A stretch of DNA of 64,000 nt from Streptosporangium roseum DSM 43021 (GTDB lineage Bacteria > Actinomycetota > Actinomycetes > Streptosporangiales > Streptosporangiaceae), in contig NC_013595.1 of assembly GCF_000024865.1 (NCBI RefSeq), forward strand, positions 9,796,001-9,860,000, written 5' to 3'. Of the stretch, positions 52,793 to 63,309 are shown piece by piece (the first letter of the stretch is position 1; each line of letters begins with the position of its first letter). The translations under genes and the position numbers were made by a program. A model generated the notes under the pieces. It was not told the origin of the DNA. It ran no database searches and was given only the letters and a program-made list of their open reading frames with translations.

Positions 52793-54292
52793 TTACGGTG
52801 CCTTGTAGCCCAGGGTGTAGGGGCTGGAGCCGTTCGAGGAGGGCACGCGGTAGCGGTAGTGGCCGGGCGTGCCGGTGTAGCTGATCTTCTCGTCGGGGCT
52901 CGGGCTGTCGGCGGTGGCGACGGTGTCCCAGCCGCGGCCGTTCCACTTCTGGAGATAGAGGTCAAGATCAACGCCGTCGTCGGCGTCCAGGCAGCCGGCA
53001 TGCACACCGGCGACGGTCGAGCGGTAGTGACGGTTGTTCGGCTGGTAGACGGACTGCCCGTTGCTCAGGGTGCCGGTGATGGTCTGCTCGTAGCCGGTGC
53101 AGGTGCCCGTGCTCAACGGCGGAGGGTTGCCCGCGGTGGTCACCAGGCTCAGGCCGTAGGTCGTGAGGATCTCCCCGATCGGCTGGAAGTAGGTGACCCC
53201 GCCGGAGGTGCAGTCGCCGGAGCCGCCGGAGGTGACCCCTTGTGCCTGGTCGATGGCGATGAACGAACCGCCGGAGTCACCTGGCTCGGCGCAGACATTG
53301 GTACGGGTCACCTCGGAGACCGTGCCCTGCGGGTAGGTGACGCTGACGTTGCGCTGCTGGATGGTGCCGCAGTGCCAGCCGGTGGTGGAGCCGGACCGGC
53401 AGACCGAGGCCCCCTCGATGGCCTCTTTCGAGCCGGCGACGGTCACGGTGCCGCCGGTGCCGTTGTCCACCAGCGGCTTGGGCGTCCAGTCGTCGTTCAC
53501 CGCCACCCAGCCGAAATCGCTCTCGGGGAAGTTCGACGCCTGGAAGACCCCCTGCGCGACCCGGTTGAACCCGACGGTGGCGGCACCGACCTTGCCGCAG
53601 TGCCCGGCACTGACGAACCCGTTCTGGGCCCCGCGCAACACCGAGAAGCCGACCGAGCAGCGACTCGTGCTGCCGATGTAGTAAGGGGTGCCGCCCTGCA
53701 GGTCGGAGAGGGGGCGGGGTTGCTCGTCGGACGGCACCACCCGCACCGCGACCGGATCCACACCGGCGGCTTCGATGAGGCTTCTGGTCGCCGAGGGCGC
53801 GTCGGACAGGATGACGACCTTGTTGGCCTTCACGTCGACATAGCGCACCCGCCCGTTCGGGTGGGTGGACAGGGCCGCGTCAACCTCCTCGACTGTCGCG
53901 TCGAGCTCCGCCATCGACCGGTCGACGACCTCCCCCCGCGCGCCCGCGGCGCGGATCTGGGGAATGTCGGCGGAGCTGGTGGTGGCCACCACGAGGCCCT
54001 GTGCGGTGATCCCCGTGAACCAGGAGCCGCCGAACCGGTCACCGAGCCTCCGGCGGAGCTTCGCCTCGACCGGCCTCAGGCGGGCCTCGTTGAGCAGGCG
54101 GGTCTGCGCCTGCTCCCTGGTGAGTCCGAGGTCGCGCTGGAGTGCCTCGATCATGCCCGGCGGCGGTTGCCGGGCGGACAGGACCACTGAGGTGTTCACG
54201 GTGGGAGATGTGGCGACAGCCGGGGCGGCCGTCAGCGTGAGCGCGGTGATCGTCAGAACGCATCCCGTGGTGATGACGTGTCTGCGGGACAT
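52793..54292 (-). CDS. Secreted S1E serine protease 2
   Basis: A 499-residue preproenzyme with the same layout: signal peptide SRRHVITTGCVLTITALTLTA, prodomain (LQRDLGLTREQAQTRL), catalytic His in SAGHCGK, Asp in ESDFGW and Ser in EPGDSGG, short linker (AGNPPPLSTGTC) and PPC-like tail (VDLDLYLQKWNGRGW). The catalytic core is nearly the same as in copy 3. Starts at ATG 54292 with GAGGAGAG upstream. Its 5' flank is almost identical to that of copy 5, including a hairpin array and the last codons of the sigma gene. Confidence 0.94.
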   Translation of the reverse strand: MSRRHVITTGCVLTITALTLTAAPAVATSPTVNTSVVLSARQPPPGMIEALQRDLGLTREQAQTRLLNEARLRPVEAKLRRRLGDRFGGSWFTGITAQGLVVATTSSADIPQIRAAGARGEVVDRSMAELDATVEEVDAALSTHPNGRVRYVDVKANKVVILSDAPSATRSLIEAAGVDPVAVRVVPSDEQPRPLSDLQGGTPYYIGSTSRCSVGFSVLRGAQNGFVSAGHCGKVGAATVGFNRVAQGVFQASNFPESDFGWVAVNDDWTPKPLVDNGTGGTVTVAGSKEAIEGASVCRSGSTTGWHCGTIQQRNVSVTYPQGTVSEVTRTNVCAEPGDSGGSFIAIDQAQGVTSGGSGDCTSGGVTYFQPIGEILTTYGLSLVTTAGNPPPLSTGTCTGYEQTITGTLSNGQSVYQPNNRHYRSTVAGVHAGCLDADDGVDLDLYLQKWNGRGWDTVATADSPSPDEKISYTGTPGHYRYRVPSSNGSSPYTLGYKAP

Positions 54293-54425
54293 GGATCTCT
54301 CCTCGACCTCGGCTTTCCAGGCATGAGGGGGGAGAACGCCGCGTATCGCTGGTTGATCACACGATGCGGGCAGCGCCACCTTAATCCAGCCGTTGCCGAT
54401 CAAGGCCGCAAAAGCCCCGCGCCAC

Positions 54426-54573
54426 GCGGACGATGATTTCCAACCCCGCCTCCCCGCGAAGGCGGACGACGATTTCCAGCCTCCGCCTCCCCGCGGAGGC
54501 GAACGACGATCTTCAACCCCCGCCTCCCCCGCGGAGGCGAACGACGATCTCCAACCCCCGCCTCCCCGGGGAG
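54426..54573. repeat. Array of four ~36-bp hairpin units (copy A)
   Basis: Four units, each with a conserved spacer (GACGATTTCCAAC-like) and a GC hairpin. The best hairpin is CGCCTCC-CCGC-GGAGGCG. Upstream of protease 2, nearly identical to the array at 59802-59949. Confidence 0.85.
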
Positions 54574-54641
54574 AAGCACCGTGGACCGGCTCGCCCTCCC
54601 CGGGCTCGCCGCCGCCCGTCAGGATCAGAAGCCGTAGGCGT
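54574..54641 (-). other. Duplication scar with last codons of the sigma-factor gene
   Basis: This stretch equals 59950-60017 with a single mismatch. It includes the sigma gene's stop codon and four last codons (TGA at 54625-54627, then Phe-Gly-Tyr-Ala in reverse). Similarity stops at 54641, 17 nt into the sigma gene, marking the breakpoint of the tandem duplication. Confidence 0.88.
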
Positions 54642-54698
54642 GACCGGACGGGGCGCGCAGTCGATGATCAGCACGGCGGAAGGGCGGGACAGTCAGCG

Positions 54699-56201
54699 TC
54701 ACGGCGACTTGTAGCCCAGGACGTAAGGGCTGAAGCCGCTTGAGGAGAGCACGCGGTAGCGGTAGTGGCCGGGCGTGCCGGTGTAGCTGATCTTCTCGTC
54801 GGGGCTCGGGCTGTCGGCGGTGGCGACGGTGTCCCAGTTATGGCCGTTCCACTTCTGGAGATAGAGGTCGAAGTCGACGCCGTCGTAGGCGTCCAGGCAG
54901 CCGGCATGCACACCGGCGACGGTCGAGCGGTAGTGACGGGTCTTCGGCTGGTAGACGGACTGCCCGCTCTTCAGCGTGCCGGTGATGGTCTGCTCGTAGC
55001 CGGTGCAGGTCCCCGTGCTCAACGGCGGAGGGTTGCCCGCCGTGGTCACCAGGCTCAGGCCGTAGGTCGTGAGGATCTCCCCGATCGGCTGGAAGTAGGT
55101 GACCCCGCCGGAGGTGCAGTCGCCGGAGCCACCGGAGGTGACGCCCTGCGCCTGGTCGATGGCGATGAACGAGCCACCGGAGTCGCCCGGCTCGGCGCAG
55201 ACATTGGTACGGGTCACCTCGGAGACCGTGCCCTGCGGGTAGGTGACGCTGACGTTGCGCTGCTGGATGGTGCCGCAGTGCCAGCCGGTGGTGGAACCGG
55301 ACCGGCAGACCGAGACACCCTCGACCGCCTCTCTGGAGCCGGCGACGGTCACGGTGCCGCCCGTGCCGTTGTCCACCAGCGGCTTGGGCGTCCAGTCGTC
55401 GTTCACCGCCACCCAGCCGAAATCGCTCTCGGGGAAGTTCGACGCCTGGAAGACCCCCTGCGCGACCCGGTTGAACCCGACGGTGGCGGCACCGACCTTG
55501 CCGCAGTGCCCGGCACTGACGAACCCGTTCTGGGCCCCGCGCAACACCGAGAAGCCGACCGAGCAGCGACTCGTGACACCGACGTAGTAAGGCGTGCCGC
55601 CCACCACGTCGGAGAGGGGGCGGGGTTGCTCATCGGACGGCAGCACGCTCACCACGCTCGCGTCCACGTCGGCGGCTTCGATGAGGTCCTCGGTCGTCGC
55701 AGGGTCCACGGCGAGGACGACGACCTTGTGGCTCCGCACGTCGACGTAGCGCACGCTCCCCCCGCGCGGGTCCGCGGGCAGGACCTCGTCGAGTTTCTCC
55801 TTGATCGCGTCGAGCTCCGCCAGCGACCGGTCGACGACCTCCCCCCGCGCGCCCGCGGCGAGGATCTGGGGAATGTCGTCGGCGCTGGTGGTGGCCACCA
55901 CGAGGGTCTGCGCGATGCTTCCCGCGAACCAGGAGCCGCCGAACCGGGCGCCGAGCCTCCGGCGGAGCTTCGCCTCGACCGGTCTCATGCGGGCCTCGTT
56001 GAGCAGGCGGGTCTGCGCCTGCTCCCTGGTGAGTCCGAGGTCGCGCTGGAGTGCCTCGACCATGCCCGGCGGCGGTTGCCTCACGGCCACCACCGCCGAG
56101 GTCTCCACCGTCCGGGGCTGGGCGACCGCCGGGGCGGCCGTCAGCGTGAGCGCGGTGATCGTCAGAACGCATCCCGTGGTGATGGCATGTCTGCGGGACA
56201 T
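54699..56201 (-). CDS. Secreted S1E serine protease 3
   Basis: A 500-residue preproenzyme: signal peptide, prodomain with LARFGGSWFAGSI-type block, intact triad (SAGHCGK, ESDFGW, EPGDSGG), linker AGNPPPLSTGTC and PPC-like tail (VDFDLYLQKWNGHNW). The core from GFVSAGHCGKVGAATVG onward is almost residue-for-residue that of copy 2, while the prodomain middle differs (LDEVLPADPRGGSVRYVD). The start is ATG 56201 with GAGGAGAG upstream; the frame continues further upstream only as a shadow in the leader. Confidence 0.94.
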   Translation of the reverse strand: MSRRHAITTGCVLTITALTLTAAPAVAQPRTVETSAVVAVRQPPPGMVEALQRDLGLTREQAQTRLLNEARMRPVEAKLRRRLGARFGGSWFAGSIAQTLVVATTSADDIPQILAAGARGEVVDRSLAELDAIKEKLDEVLPADPRGGSVRYVDVRSHKVVVLAVDPATTEDLIEAADVDASVVSVLPSDEQPRPLSDVVGGTPYYVGVTSRCSVGFSVLRGAQNGFVSAGHCGKVGAATVGFNRVAQGVFQASNFPESDFGWVAVNDDWTPKPLVDNGTGGTVTVAGSREAVEGVSVCRSGSTTGWHCGTIQQRNVSVTYPQGTVSEVTRTNVCAEPGDSGGSFIAIDQAQGVTSGGSGDCTSGGVTYFQPIGEILTTYGLSLVTTAGNPPPLSTGTCTGYEQTITGTLKSGQSVYQPKTRHYRSTVAGVHAGCLDAYDGVDFDLYLQKWNGHNWDTVATADSPSPDEKISYTGTPGHYRYRVLSSSGFSPYVLGYKSP

Positions 56202-56391
56202 GGGCCTCTCCTCGACCTCGGCTTTGCAGGCATGAGGGGGGAGAACGCCGCGTATCGCTGGTTGATCACACGATGCGGGCAGCGCCACCTTAATCCAGCC
56301 GTTGCCGATCAAGGCCGCAAAAGCCCCGCGCCACGCGGACGACGATTTCCAACCCCGCCTCCCCGGATGGTCGGCCCGGGGCGGGGACGGG

Positions 56392-57894
56392 TCACGGTGA
56401 CTTGTAGCCCAGGCTGTAGGGGCTGGAGCCGCTGGAGGAGAGCACGCGGTAGCGGTAGTAGCCGGGCGTGCCGGTGTAGCTGATCTTCTTGTCCGACCCC
56501 AGATCGTCGGCGGTGGCGACGGTGTCCCAGCTACGGCCGTTCCATTTCTGGAGGTAGAGATCGAAGTCGACGCCGTCGTTGGCGTCCAGGCAGCCGGCGT
56601 GCACACCGGCGACGGTCGAGCGGTAGTGACGGCTGCTCGGCTGGTAGACGAACTGCCCCCTGTTCAGGGTGCCGGTGATGGTCTGCGTGTAGCCGGTGCA
56701 GGTCCCCGCACTCGGCGGCGCGACGGTGGTGCTGTCGGTCACCAGGCTCAGGCCGTAGGTCGTGAGGATCTCACCGATCGGCTGGAAATAGGTGATACCG
56801 CCGGAGGTGCAGTCGCCGGAGCCGCCGGAGGTCACCCCCTGCGCCTGGTCGATGGAGATGAACGAGCCGCCGGAGTCGCCCGGCTCGGCGCAGACGTTGG
56901 TGCGGACCAGTTCGAAGACCGTGCCCTGCGGGTAGGTGATGCTGGCGTTGCGCTGCTGGATGGTGCCGCAGTGCCAGTCGGTGGTGGAGCCGGACCGGCA
57001 GACCGAGGCTCCCTCGATGGCCTCCTTGGAGCCGGCGACGGTCACGGTGCCGCCCGTGCCGTTGTCCACCAGCGGCTTGGGCGTCCAGTCGTTGTTCACC
57101 GCCACCCAGCCGAAGTCGCTGTCCGGGAAGTTCGACGCCTGGAAGACCCCCTGCGCGACCCGGTTGAACCCGGTGGTGTTGGCGCCGGTCTTGCCGCAGT
57201 GGCCGGCGCTGATGAAGCCGTTCTGGGTCCCGCGGGTCACCGAGAACCCGACCGAGCAGCGACTCGTGACACCGACGTAGTAAGGCGTGCCGCCCACCAG
57301 GTCGTGAAAGAGCCGGGGCTGCTCCTTGGACGGCACCACCCGTATCCCGTCGGTGTCCACGCCGATGGCCTCGATGTCGTGCTCGGTCGCCTCGGACTCC
57401 GAGGACAGGACGGCGACCTTGTTGTTGCGCACGTCGACGTAGCGCACCCGCCCGGCGTGGGGACGGATGGCCAGGGTCGAGTCGAGCTCCTTTTTGATCA
57501 CCTGGAGTTCCTTCAGCGACCGGCTGACGACCTCGGGCCGGACGCCCAGCGCCGTGAGCCGGGGAATGTCGTCGGCGCTGGTGGTGGCCACCACCAGCGT
57601 CCGCGCCGTGATCCCCGCATACCAGGCACCGCCGAAACGGTCACCGAGCTGCCCGCGGATCTGCGCCTCGATCGGTGCCAGACGGGCCTCGTTGGCCAGG
57701 CGTTCCTCGGCCTCCTGTCTACTGAGTCCGAGGTCGCGCTGGAGTGCCTCGATCATGCCCGGCGGTGATTGCCGGGCGGACGGAACGGCTGGGGCGCTCA
57801 CGATGGGAGATGTGGCGACAGCCGGGGCGGCCGTCAGCGTGAGCGCGGTGATCGTCAGAACGCATCCCGTGGTGATGACGTGTCTGCGGGACAT
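56392..57894 (-). CDS. Secreted S1E serine protease 4
   Basis: A 500-residue preproenzyme of the same design. The prodomain differs from copies 1-3 and resembles copy 5 (ITARTLVVATTSADDIPRLTALGVRPEVVSRSLKELQ). The triad is intact (SAGHCGKTGANTTG, DSDFGW, EPGDSGG), the linker is short (STTVAPPSAGTC), and the tail is PPC-like (VDFDLYLQKWNGRSW). Start ATG 57894. Copies 4 and 5 form one pair, 2 and 3 another, by shared substitutions such as GTQNGFISAGHCG. Confidence 0.94.
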   Translation of the reverse strand: MSRRHVITTGCVLTITALTLTAAPAVATSPIVSAPAVPSARQSPPGMIEALQRDLGLSRQEAEERLANEARLAPIEAQIRGQLGDRFGGAWYAGITARTLVVATTSADDIPRLTALGVRPEVVSRSLKELQVIKKELDSTLAIRPHAGRVRYVDVRNNKVAVLSSESEATEHDIEAIGVDTDGIRVVPSKEQPRLFHDLVGGTPYYVGVTSRCSVGFSVTRGTQNGFISAGHCGKTGANTTGFNRVAQGVFQASNFPDSDFGWVAVNNDWTPKPLVDNGTGGTVTVAGSKEAIEGASVCRSGSTTDWHCGTIQQRNASITYPQGTVFELVRTNVCAEPGDSGGSFISIDQAQGVTSGGSGDCTSGGITYFQPIGEILTTYGLSLVTDSTTVAPPSAGTCTGYTQTITGTLNRGQFVYQPSSRHYRSTVAGVHAGCLDANDGVDFDLYLQKWNGRSWDTVATADDLGSDKKISYTGTPGYYRYRVLSSSGSSPYSLGYKSP

Positions 57895-58144
57895 GGATCT
57901 CTCCTCGACCTCGGCTTTCCAGGCATGAGGGGGGAGAACGCCGCGTATCGCTGGTTGATCACACGATGCGGGCAGCGCCACCTTAATCCAGCCCTTGCCG
58001 ATCAAGGCCGCAAAAGCCCCGCGCCACGCGGACGACGATTTCCAACCCTCGGGGAGAAGCAGCGTGAACGGCTCGCCCCTCCCCGGACACCCCTGCTCAT
58101 CCCGTAGAGGTCAGGGTCCTGGACGTGTTCGCGCGTCCGGACGG

Positions 58145-59668
58145 TCAGCCCGGCGCGGGGGCGGGTTGCGGCGCCCTGTAGCCCAGGCTGTAGGGGCTGA
58201 AGCCCCTTGAGGAGAGCACGCGGTAGCGGTAGTGACCGGGCGTGCCGGTATAGCTGATCTTCTTGTGACCCCCCAGGCCGTCGGCGGTGGCGACGGTGTT
58301 CCAGCCGCGGCCGTTCCATTTCTGGAGGAAGAGGTCGAAGTCGACGCCGTCGTAAGCGTCCAGGCAGCCGGCGTGCACACCGGCGACGGTCGAGCGGTAG
58401 TGACGGCTTTTCGGCTGGTAGACGAACTGCCCGTTGTTCAGGGTGCCGGTGACGGTCTGCTCGTAGCCGGTGCAGGTCCCCGTGCTCGGCGGCGGAGGAC
58501 TGTCCGTGGTGGTCACCAGGGTCAGGCCGTAGGTCGTGAGGATCTCACCGATCGGCTGGAAATAGGTGACGCCGCCGGAGGTGCAGTCGCCGGAACCACC
58601 GGAGGTCACCCCCTGCGCCTGGTCGATGGAGATGAACGAGCCGCCGGAGTCACCGGACTCGGCGCAGACGTTGGTGCGGACCAGCTCGAAGACCGTGCCC
58701 TGCGGGTAGGTGATGCTGGCGTTGCGCTGCTGGATGATGCCGCAGTGCCAGTCGGTGGTGGAGCCGGACCGGCAGACCGAGGCCCCCTCGATGGCCTCTT
58801 TCGAGCCGGCGACGGTCACGGTGCCGCCCGTGCCGTTGTCCACCAGCGGCTTGGGCGTCCAGTTGCCGTTGACGGCCACCCAGCCGAAATCGCTGTCCGG
58901 GAAGTTCGACGCCTGGAAGACGCCCTGCGCGACCCGGTTGAAGCCATCGGTGGCATTTCCCACCTTGCCGCAGTGGCCGGCGCTGATGAAGCCGTTCTGG
59001 GTCCCGCGGGTCACCGAGAACCCGACCGAGCAGCGACTCGTGACACCGACGTAGTAAGGCGTGCCGCCCACCAGATCGTGGAAGAGCCGGGGCTGCTCCT
59101 TGGACGGCACCACCCGCACCGCCTCCGTGTCCACGCCGGCGGCCTCGATACCGTGCTCGGTCGCCTCGGACTCCGAGGACAGGACGGCGACCTTGTTGTT
59201 GCGCACGTCGACGTAGCGCACCCGCCCGGCATTGGGACGGGTGGCCAGGGTCGAGTCGAGCTCCTTTTTGATCACCTGGAGTTCCTTCAGCGACCGGCTG
59301 ACGACCTCGGGCCGGACGCCCAGCGCCGTGAGCCGGGGAATGTCGTCGGCGCTGGTGGTGGCCACCACCAAGGTCCGCGCCGTGATCCCCGCATACCAGG
59401 CACCGCCGAAACGGTCACCGAGCTGCCCGCGGACCTGCGCCTCGATCGGTGCCAGACGGGCCTCGTTCTCCAGGCGTTCCCCGGCCTGCTCCTTGGTGAG
59501 TCCGAGGTCGCGCTGGAGTGCCTCGATCATGCCCGGCGGTGATCGCCGTACGGCCGCGACCGCCGGGGTCTCCACCGTCTGAGGTTGGGCGACCGCCGGG
59601 GCGGCCGTCAGCGTGAGCGCGGTGATCGTCAGAACGCATCCCGTGGTGATGGCATGTCTGCGGGACAT
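58145..59668 (-). CDS. Secreted S1E serine protease 5
   Basis: A 507-residue preproenzyme, the copy closest to the sigma gene. Signal peptide and prodomain are as in copy 4. The triad is intact (SAGHCGKVGNATDG, DSDFGW, ESGDSGG). The Ser in place of Pro two residues before GDSGG is the only change at that site among the five. The linker (TDSPPPPSTGTC) and PPC-like tail (VDFDLFLQKWNGRGW) end with an extra APQPAPAPG. Start ATG 59668. Its leader with the hairpin array joins the sigma 3' end at 60001. Confidence 0.94.
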   Translation of the reverse strand: MSRRHAITTGCVLTITALTLTAAPAVAQPQTVETPAVAAVRRSPPGMIEALQRDLGLTKEQAGERLENEARLAPIEAQVRGQLGDRFGGAWYAGITARTLVVATTSADDIPRLTALGVRPEVVSRSLKELQVIKKELDSTLATRPNAGRVRYVDVRNNKVAVLSSESEATEHGIEAAGVDTEAVRVVPSKEQPRLFHDLVGGTPYYVGVTSRCSVGFSVTRGTQNGFISAGHCGKVGNATDGFNRVAQGVFQASNFPDSDFGWVAVNGNWTPKPLVDNGTGGTVTVAGSKEAIEGASVCRSGSTTDWHCGIIQQRNASITYPQGTVFELVRTNVCAESGDSGGSFISIDQAQGVTSGGSGDCTSGGVTYFQPIGEILTTYGLTLVTTTDSPPPPSTGTCTGYEQTVTGTLNNGQFVYQPKSRHYRSTVAGVHAGCLDAYDGVDFDLFLQKWNGRGWNTVATADGLGGHKKISYTGTPGHYRYRVLSSRGFSPYSLGYRAPQPAPAPG

Positions 59669-59801
59669 GGGCCTCTCCTCGACCTCGGCTTTGCAGGCAT
59701 GAGGGGGGAGAACGCCGCGTATCGCTGGTTGATCACACGATGCGGGCAGCGCCACCTTAATCCAGCCCTTGCCGATCAAGGCCGCAAAAGCCCCGCGCCA
59801 C
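59669..59801 (-). promoter_or_regulatory. Conserved protease leader/promoter (representative of five copies)
   Basis: A block of about 130 bp upstream of each protease start is conserved: 52592-52735, 54293-54425, 56202-56331, 57895-58015 and here. It holds the ribosome site (GAGGAGAG), a TGATCAACCAGCGAT word, and TTGATCGGCAACGGCTGGAT farther up. Copies 2-5 are nearly identical, so all five are probably controlled alike. I cannot name the sigma factor. Confidence 0.65.
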
Positions 59802-59949
59802 GCGGACGACGATTTCCAACCCCCGCCTCCCCGCGAAGGCGGACGACGATTTCCAGCCTCCGCCTCCCCGCGGAGGCGAACGACGATCTTCAACCCCCGA
59901 CTCCCCGCGGAAGCAAACGACGATCTCCAACCCCCGACTCCCCACGGAG
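59802..59949. repeat. Array of four ~36-bp hairpin units (copy B)
   Basis: Same structure as 54426-54573. A single degenerate unit remains in the corresponding place before proteases 3 (about 56332-56365) and 4 (about 58016-58050). It lies between protease 5 and the sigma gene. Confidence 0.85.
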
Positions 59950-60000
59950 AAGCACCATGGACCGGCTCGCCCTCCCCGGGCTCGCCGCCGCCCGTCAGGA

Positions 60001-60558
60001 TCAGAAGCCGTAGGCGTCGCCCAGCGCGCTCTGGACGTATTTGCGCGCCTGGTGGATGCGGGACTTGGCGGTGCCGAGCGGGATGCCGAGCTGCTCGGCC
60101 ACCTCGCTGTAGTCGAGCTGGCAGATGTCACGCAGCACCAGTGCCTGGGCCAGATCGGGCTTGTCGGCCTCCAGCGCCTCCATCGCGTCGAGCAGGTCCA
60201 GCCGGGATCCGGCGATCACGCTCACCCGGGCGACGTCCGGCCTCTGCAGCGGCAGCTCGTCCGAGCTCTGCTCGGCGGAGCGCCGCTTCAGCGAGCGGTA
60301 GGTGGTCCGGGCGCAGTTGGCGGTCACGATGTGCAGCCACGTGGTGAACCGGGCCCGCCCCTCGAAGCGGCCGATGTTGCGGGCCACCGCCAGCAGCGTG
60401 TCCTGGCAGGCCTCCTCGGCGTCCTGCCGGTAGGGCAGGATGCGCCCGCAGTGCCGCAGCACGTCGGGTTCGATCCGCTTCAGCAGCTCACCCAGCGCGC
60501 GGTGGTCACCTCGGGCGGCCACCCGGGCCAGTTCCTCGGTCGTCTCGTCCAGCGCCAT
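60001..60558 (-). CDS. ECF-type RNA polymerase sigma factor
   Basis: A 185-residue sigma factor with region 2 (about 12-85: EPDVLRHCGRILPYRQDAEEACQDTLLAVARNIGRFEGRARFTTWLHIVTANCAR) and region 4 (about 125-175: ALEADKPDLAQALVLRDICQLDYSEVAEQLGIPLGTAKSRIHQARK). No region 1.1 or 3. The start is ATG 60558 or GTG 60561. No anti-sigma gene is adjacent; the protease genes follow directly on the same strand. It could drive them, but no promoter motif of an ECF type was verified. Its 3' end has a partial copy at 54625-54641. Confidence 0.92.
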   Translation of the reverse strand: MALDETTEELARVAARGDHRALGELLKRIEPDVLRHCGRILPYRQDAEEACQDTLLAVARNIGRFEGRARFTTWLHIVTANCARTTYRSLKRRSAEQSSDELPLQRPDVARVSVIAGSRLDLLDAMEALEADKPDLAQALVLRDICQLDYSEVAEQLGIPLGTAKSRIHQARKYVQSALGDAYGF

Positions 60559-60659
60559 CACGGGCCCCCATCAGCGGTCACAGTCGCTCGACATCCTACG
60601 GTCGAGGGTTATGTTTGGTTAACCTTCGGGACAAGCATGTCCCTATGCGAGGGGATCTG

Positions 60660-62084
<1,425 letters not shown>

Positions 62085-62151
62085 GCTCTGGGATTGCCTG
62101 GCCTGCCATGAGATAGTTTCCATTGACATTTCCCCTCACCCAAGGGAACCC

Positions 62152-63309
62152 GTGACCACGATCACGCCCGTCCGGTTGACCCGTGATCGCGCGACCTGGC
62201 TCATCTACCTACAGCTCGGCACCTTCGCCACCTACCTGTACGGCCTCAGCGCCGCCCTCCCGATGCTCCGCGTCGACCAGGGGGTGTCGCAGGCGGTCGC
62301 CGGGTTGCACGGCACCGCGATGGCGATCGGCGGCATCCTCACCGGGCTCGCCCTCCCCTGGCTGACCCGGAGGATCGGCCGTCGGGCGGTCACCTGGCTG
62401 GGTCTGGCAGGGATGAACGCCGGCGTGCTGCTGGTGGTGGCCGGCACCGCGCTGCCGGTCACCCTCCTCGGGTACGGCGTCGCCAGCGGGATGGCGTCGA
62501 TCACCCTCTACGCGGGCATGGCCGCGCTCAACGACCACCACGGCCCGGCGGGCGCGGCGGCGATCAGCGAGGCCAACGCCGTCGGGGTGACCGTCGGCGT
62601 CGCCGCGCCGTTCGTCATCAGCCTCGCCGCGCAGACCGCGCTCGGCTGGCGGGCGGCACTGCTGCTGACCCCGGTCCTGACCGCGCTGCTCGCGCTGACC
62701 ATGGGCCGGGTCTGGATGCCCGGACGCGAGGACGCCGGAGCCGGCACCGCCCCGGAGACCGGGGCCCGGTTCGGCTGGCGGTTCTACACCGCGGGGGCCG
62801 TGCTGTTCTGCTGCGTGGCGCTGGAGTTCTGCTTCAACCTGTGGGCGGCGAAGCTCCTCGCCGACCAGACCGGGCTGTCGGGCGCGGTGGCGGCGCTGGG
62901 GCTGACCGCGTTCACGCTCGGCCTCGCGGCCGGGCGCTTCGCCGGAGCGCGGCTGGCCCTGTGGGTACGGCCCCCCGTCCTGTTCGTCGGCGCCCTGGCG
63001 CTCACCGCCACCGGATGGGCGCTCTTCTGGCTGAGCCGGGACCCCGCGCTCTCCTACGCCGCTCTGGCCCTGTCGGGGCTCGGGGTCTCGCTGCACTTCC
63101 CGCTGGCCCTGTCGCGCGTGCTGGACGCCTCCGGCGGGCGGCTGGACCAGGCCACGGCCACGGCCTCGATCTTCGCCGGCGTCGCGGTAGCCATGGGACC
63201 GCTCCTGCTGGGCGCGCTGGCCGACGGGTTCGGCACCCAGCGGGCGTTCCTGATGATCCCCGTCCTGATCGGGCTGGCCGTCACCGGGATCCTGGTCAGC
63301 TCCAGGTAG
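62152..63309 (+). CDS. MFS transporter
   Basis: A 385-residue transporter with about 11-12 membrane helices, including LTRRIGRRAVTWLGLAGMNAGVLLVVAG (loop 2-3) and a central break at about 190 (MPGREDAGAGTAPE). GTG 62152 has AAGGGA 5 nt upstream. It follows otsA by 67 nt. Substrate unknown. Its last 14 bp overlap the convergent gene. Confidence 0.88.
   Translation: MTTITPVRLTRDRATWLIYLQLGTFATYLYGLSAALPMLRVDQGVSQAVAGLHGTAMAIGGILTGLALPWLTRRIGRRAVTWLGLAGMNAGVLLVVAGTALPVTLLGYGVASGMASITLYAGMAALNDHHGPAGAAAISEANAVGVTVGVAAPFVISLAAQTALGWRAALLLTPVLTALLALTMGRVWMPGREDAGAGTAPETGARFGWRFYTAGAVLFCCVALEFCFNLWAAKLLADQTGLSGAVAALGLTAFTLGLAAGRFAGARLALWVRPPVLFVGALALTATGWALFWLSRDPALSYAALALSGLGVSLHFPLALSRVLDASGGRLDQATATASIFAGVAVAMGPLLLGALADGFGTQRAFLMIPVLIGLAVTGILVSSR

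Noticed and set aside
54426..54573. CRISPR-like repeat-spacer pattern
   Set aside because: The 'spacers' are the same conserved word in each unit and the hairpins vary, the reverse of a CRISPR.
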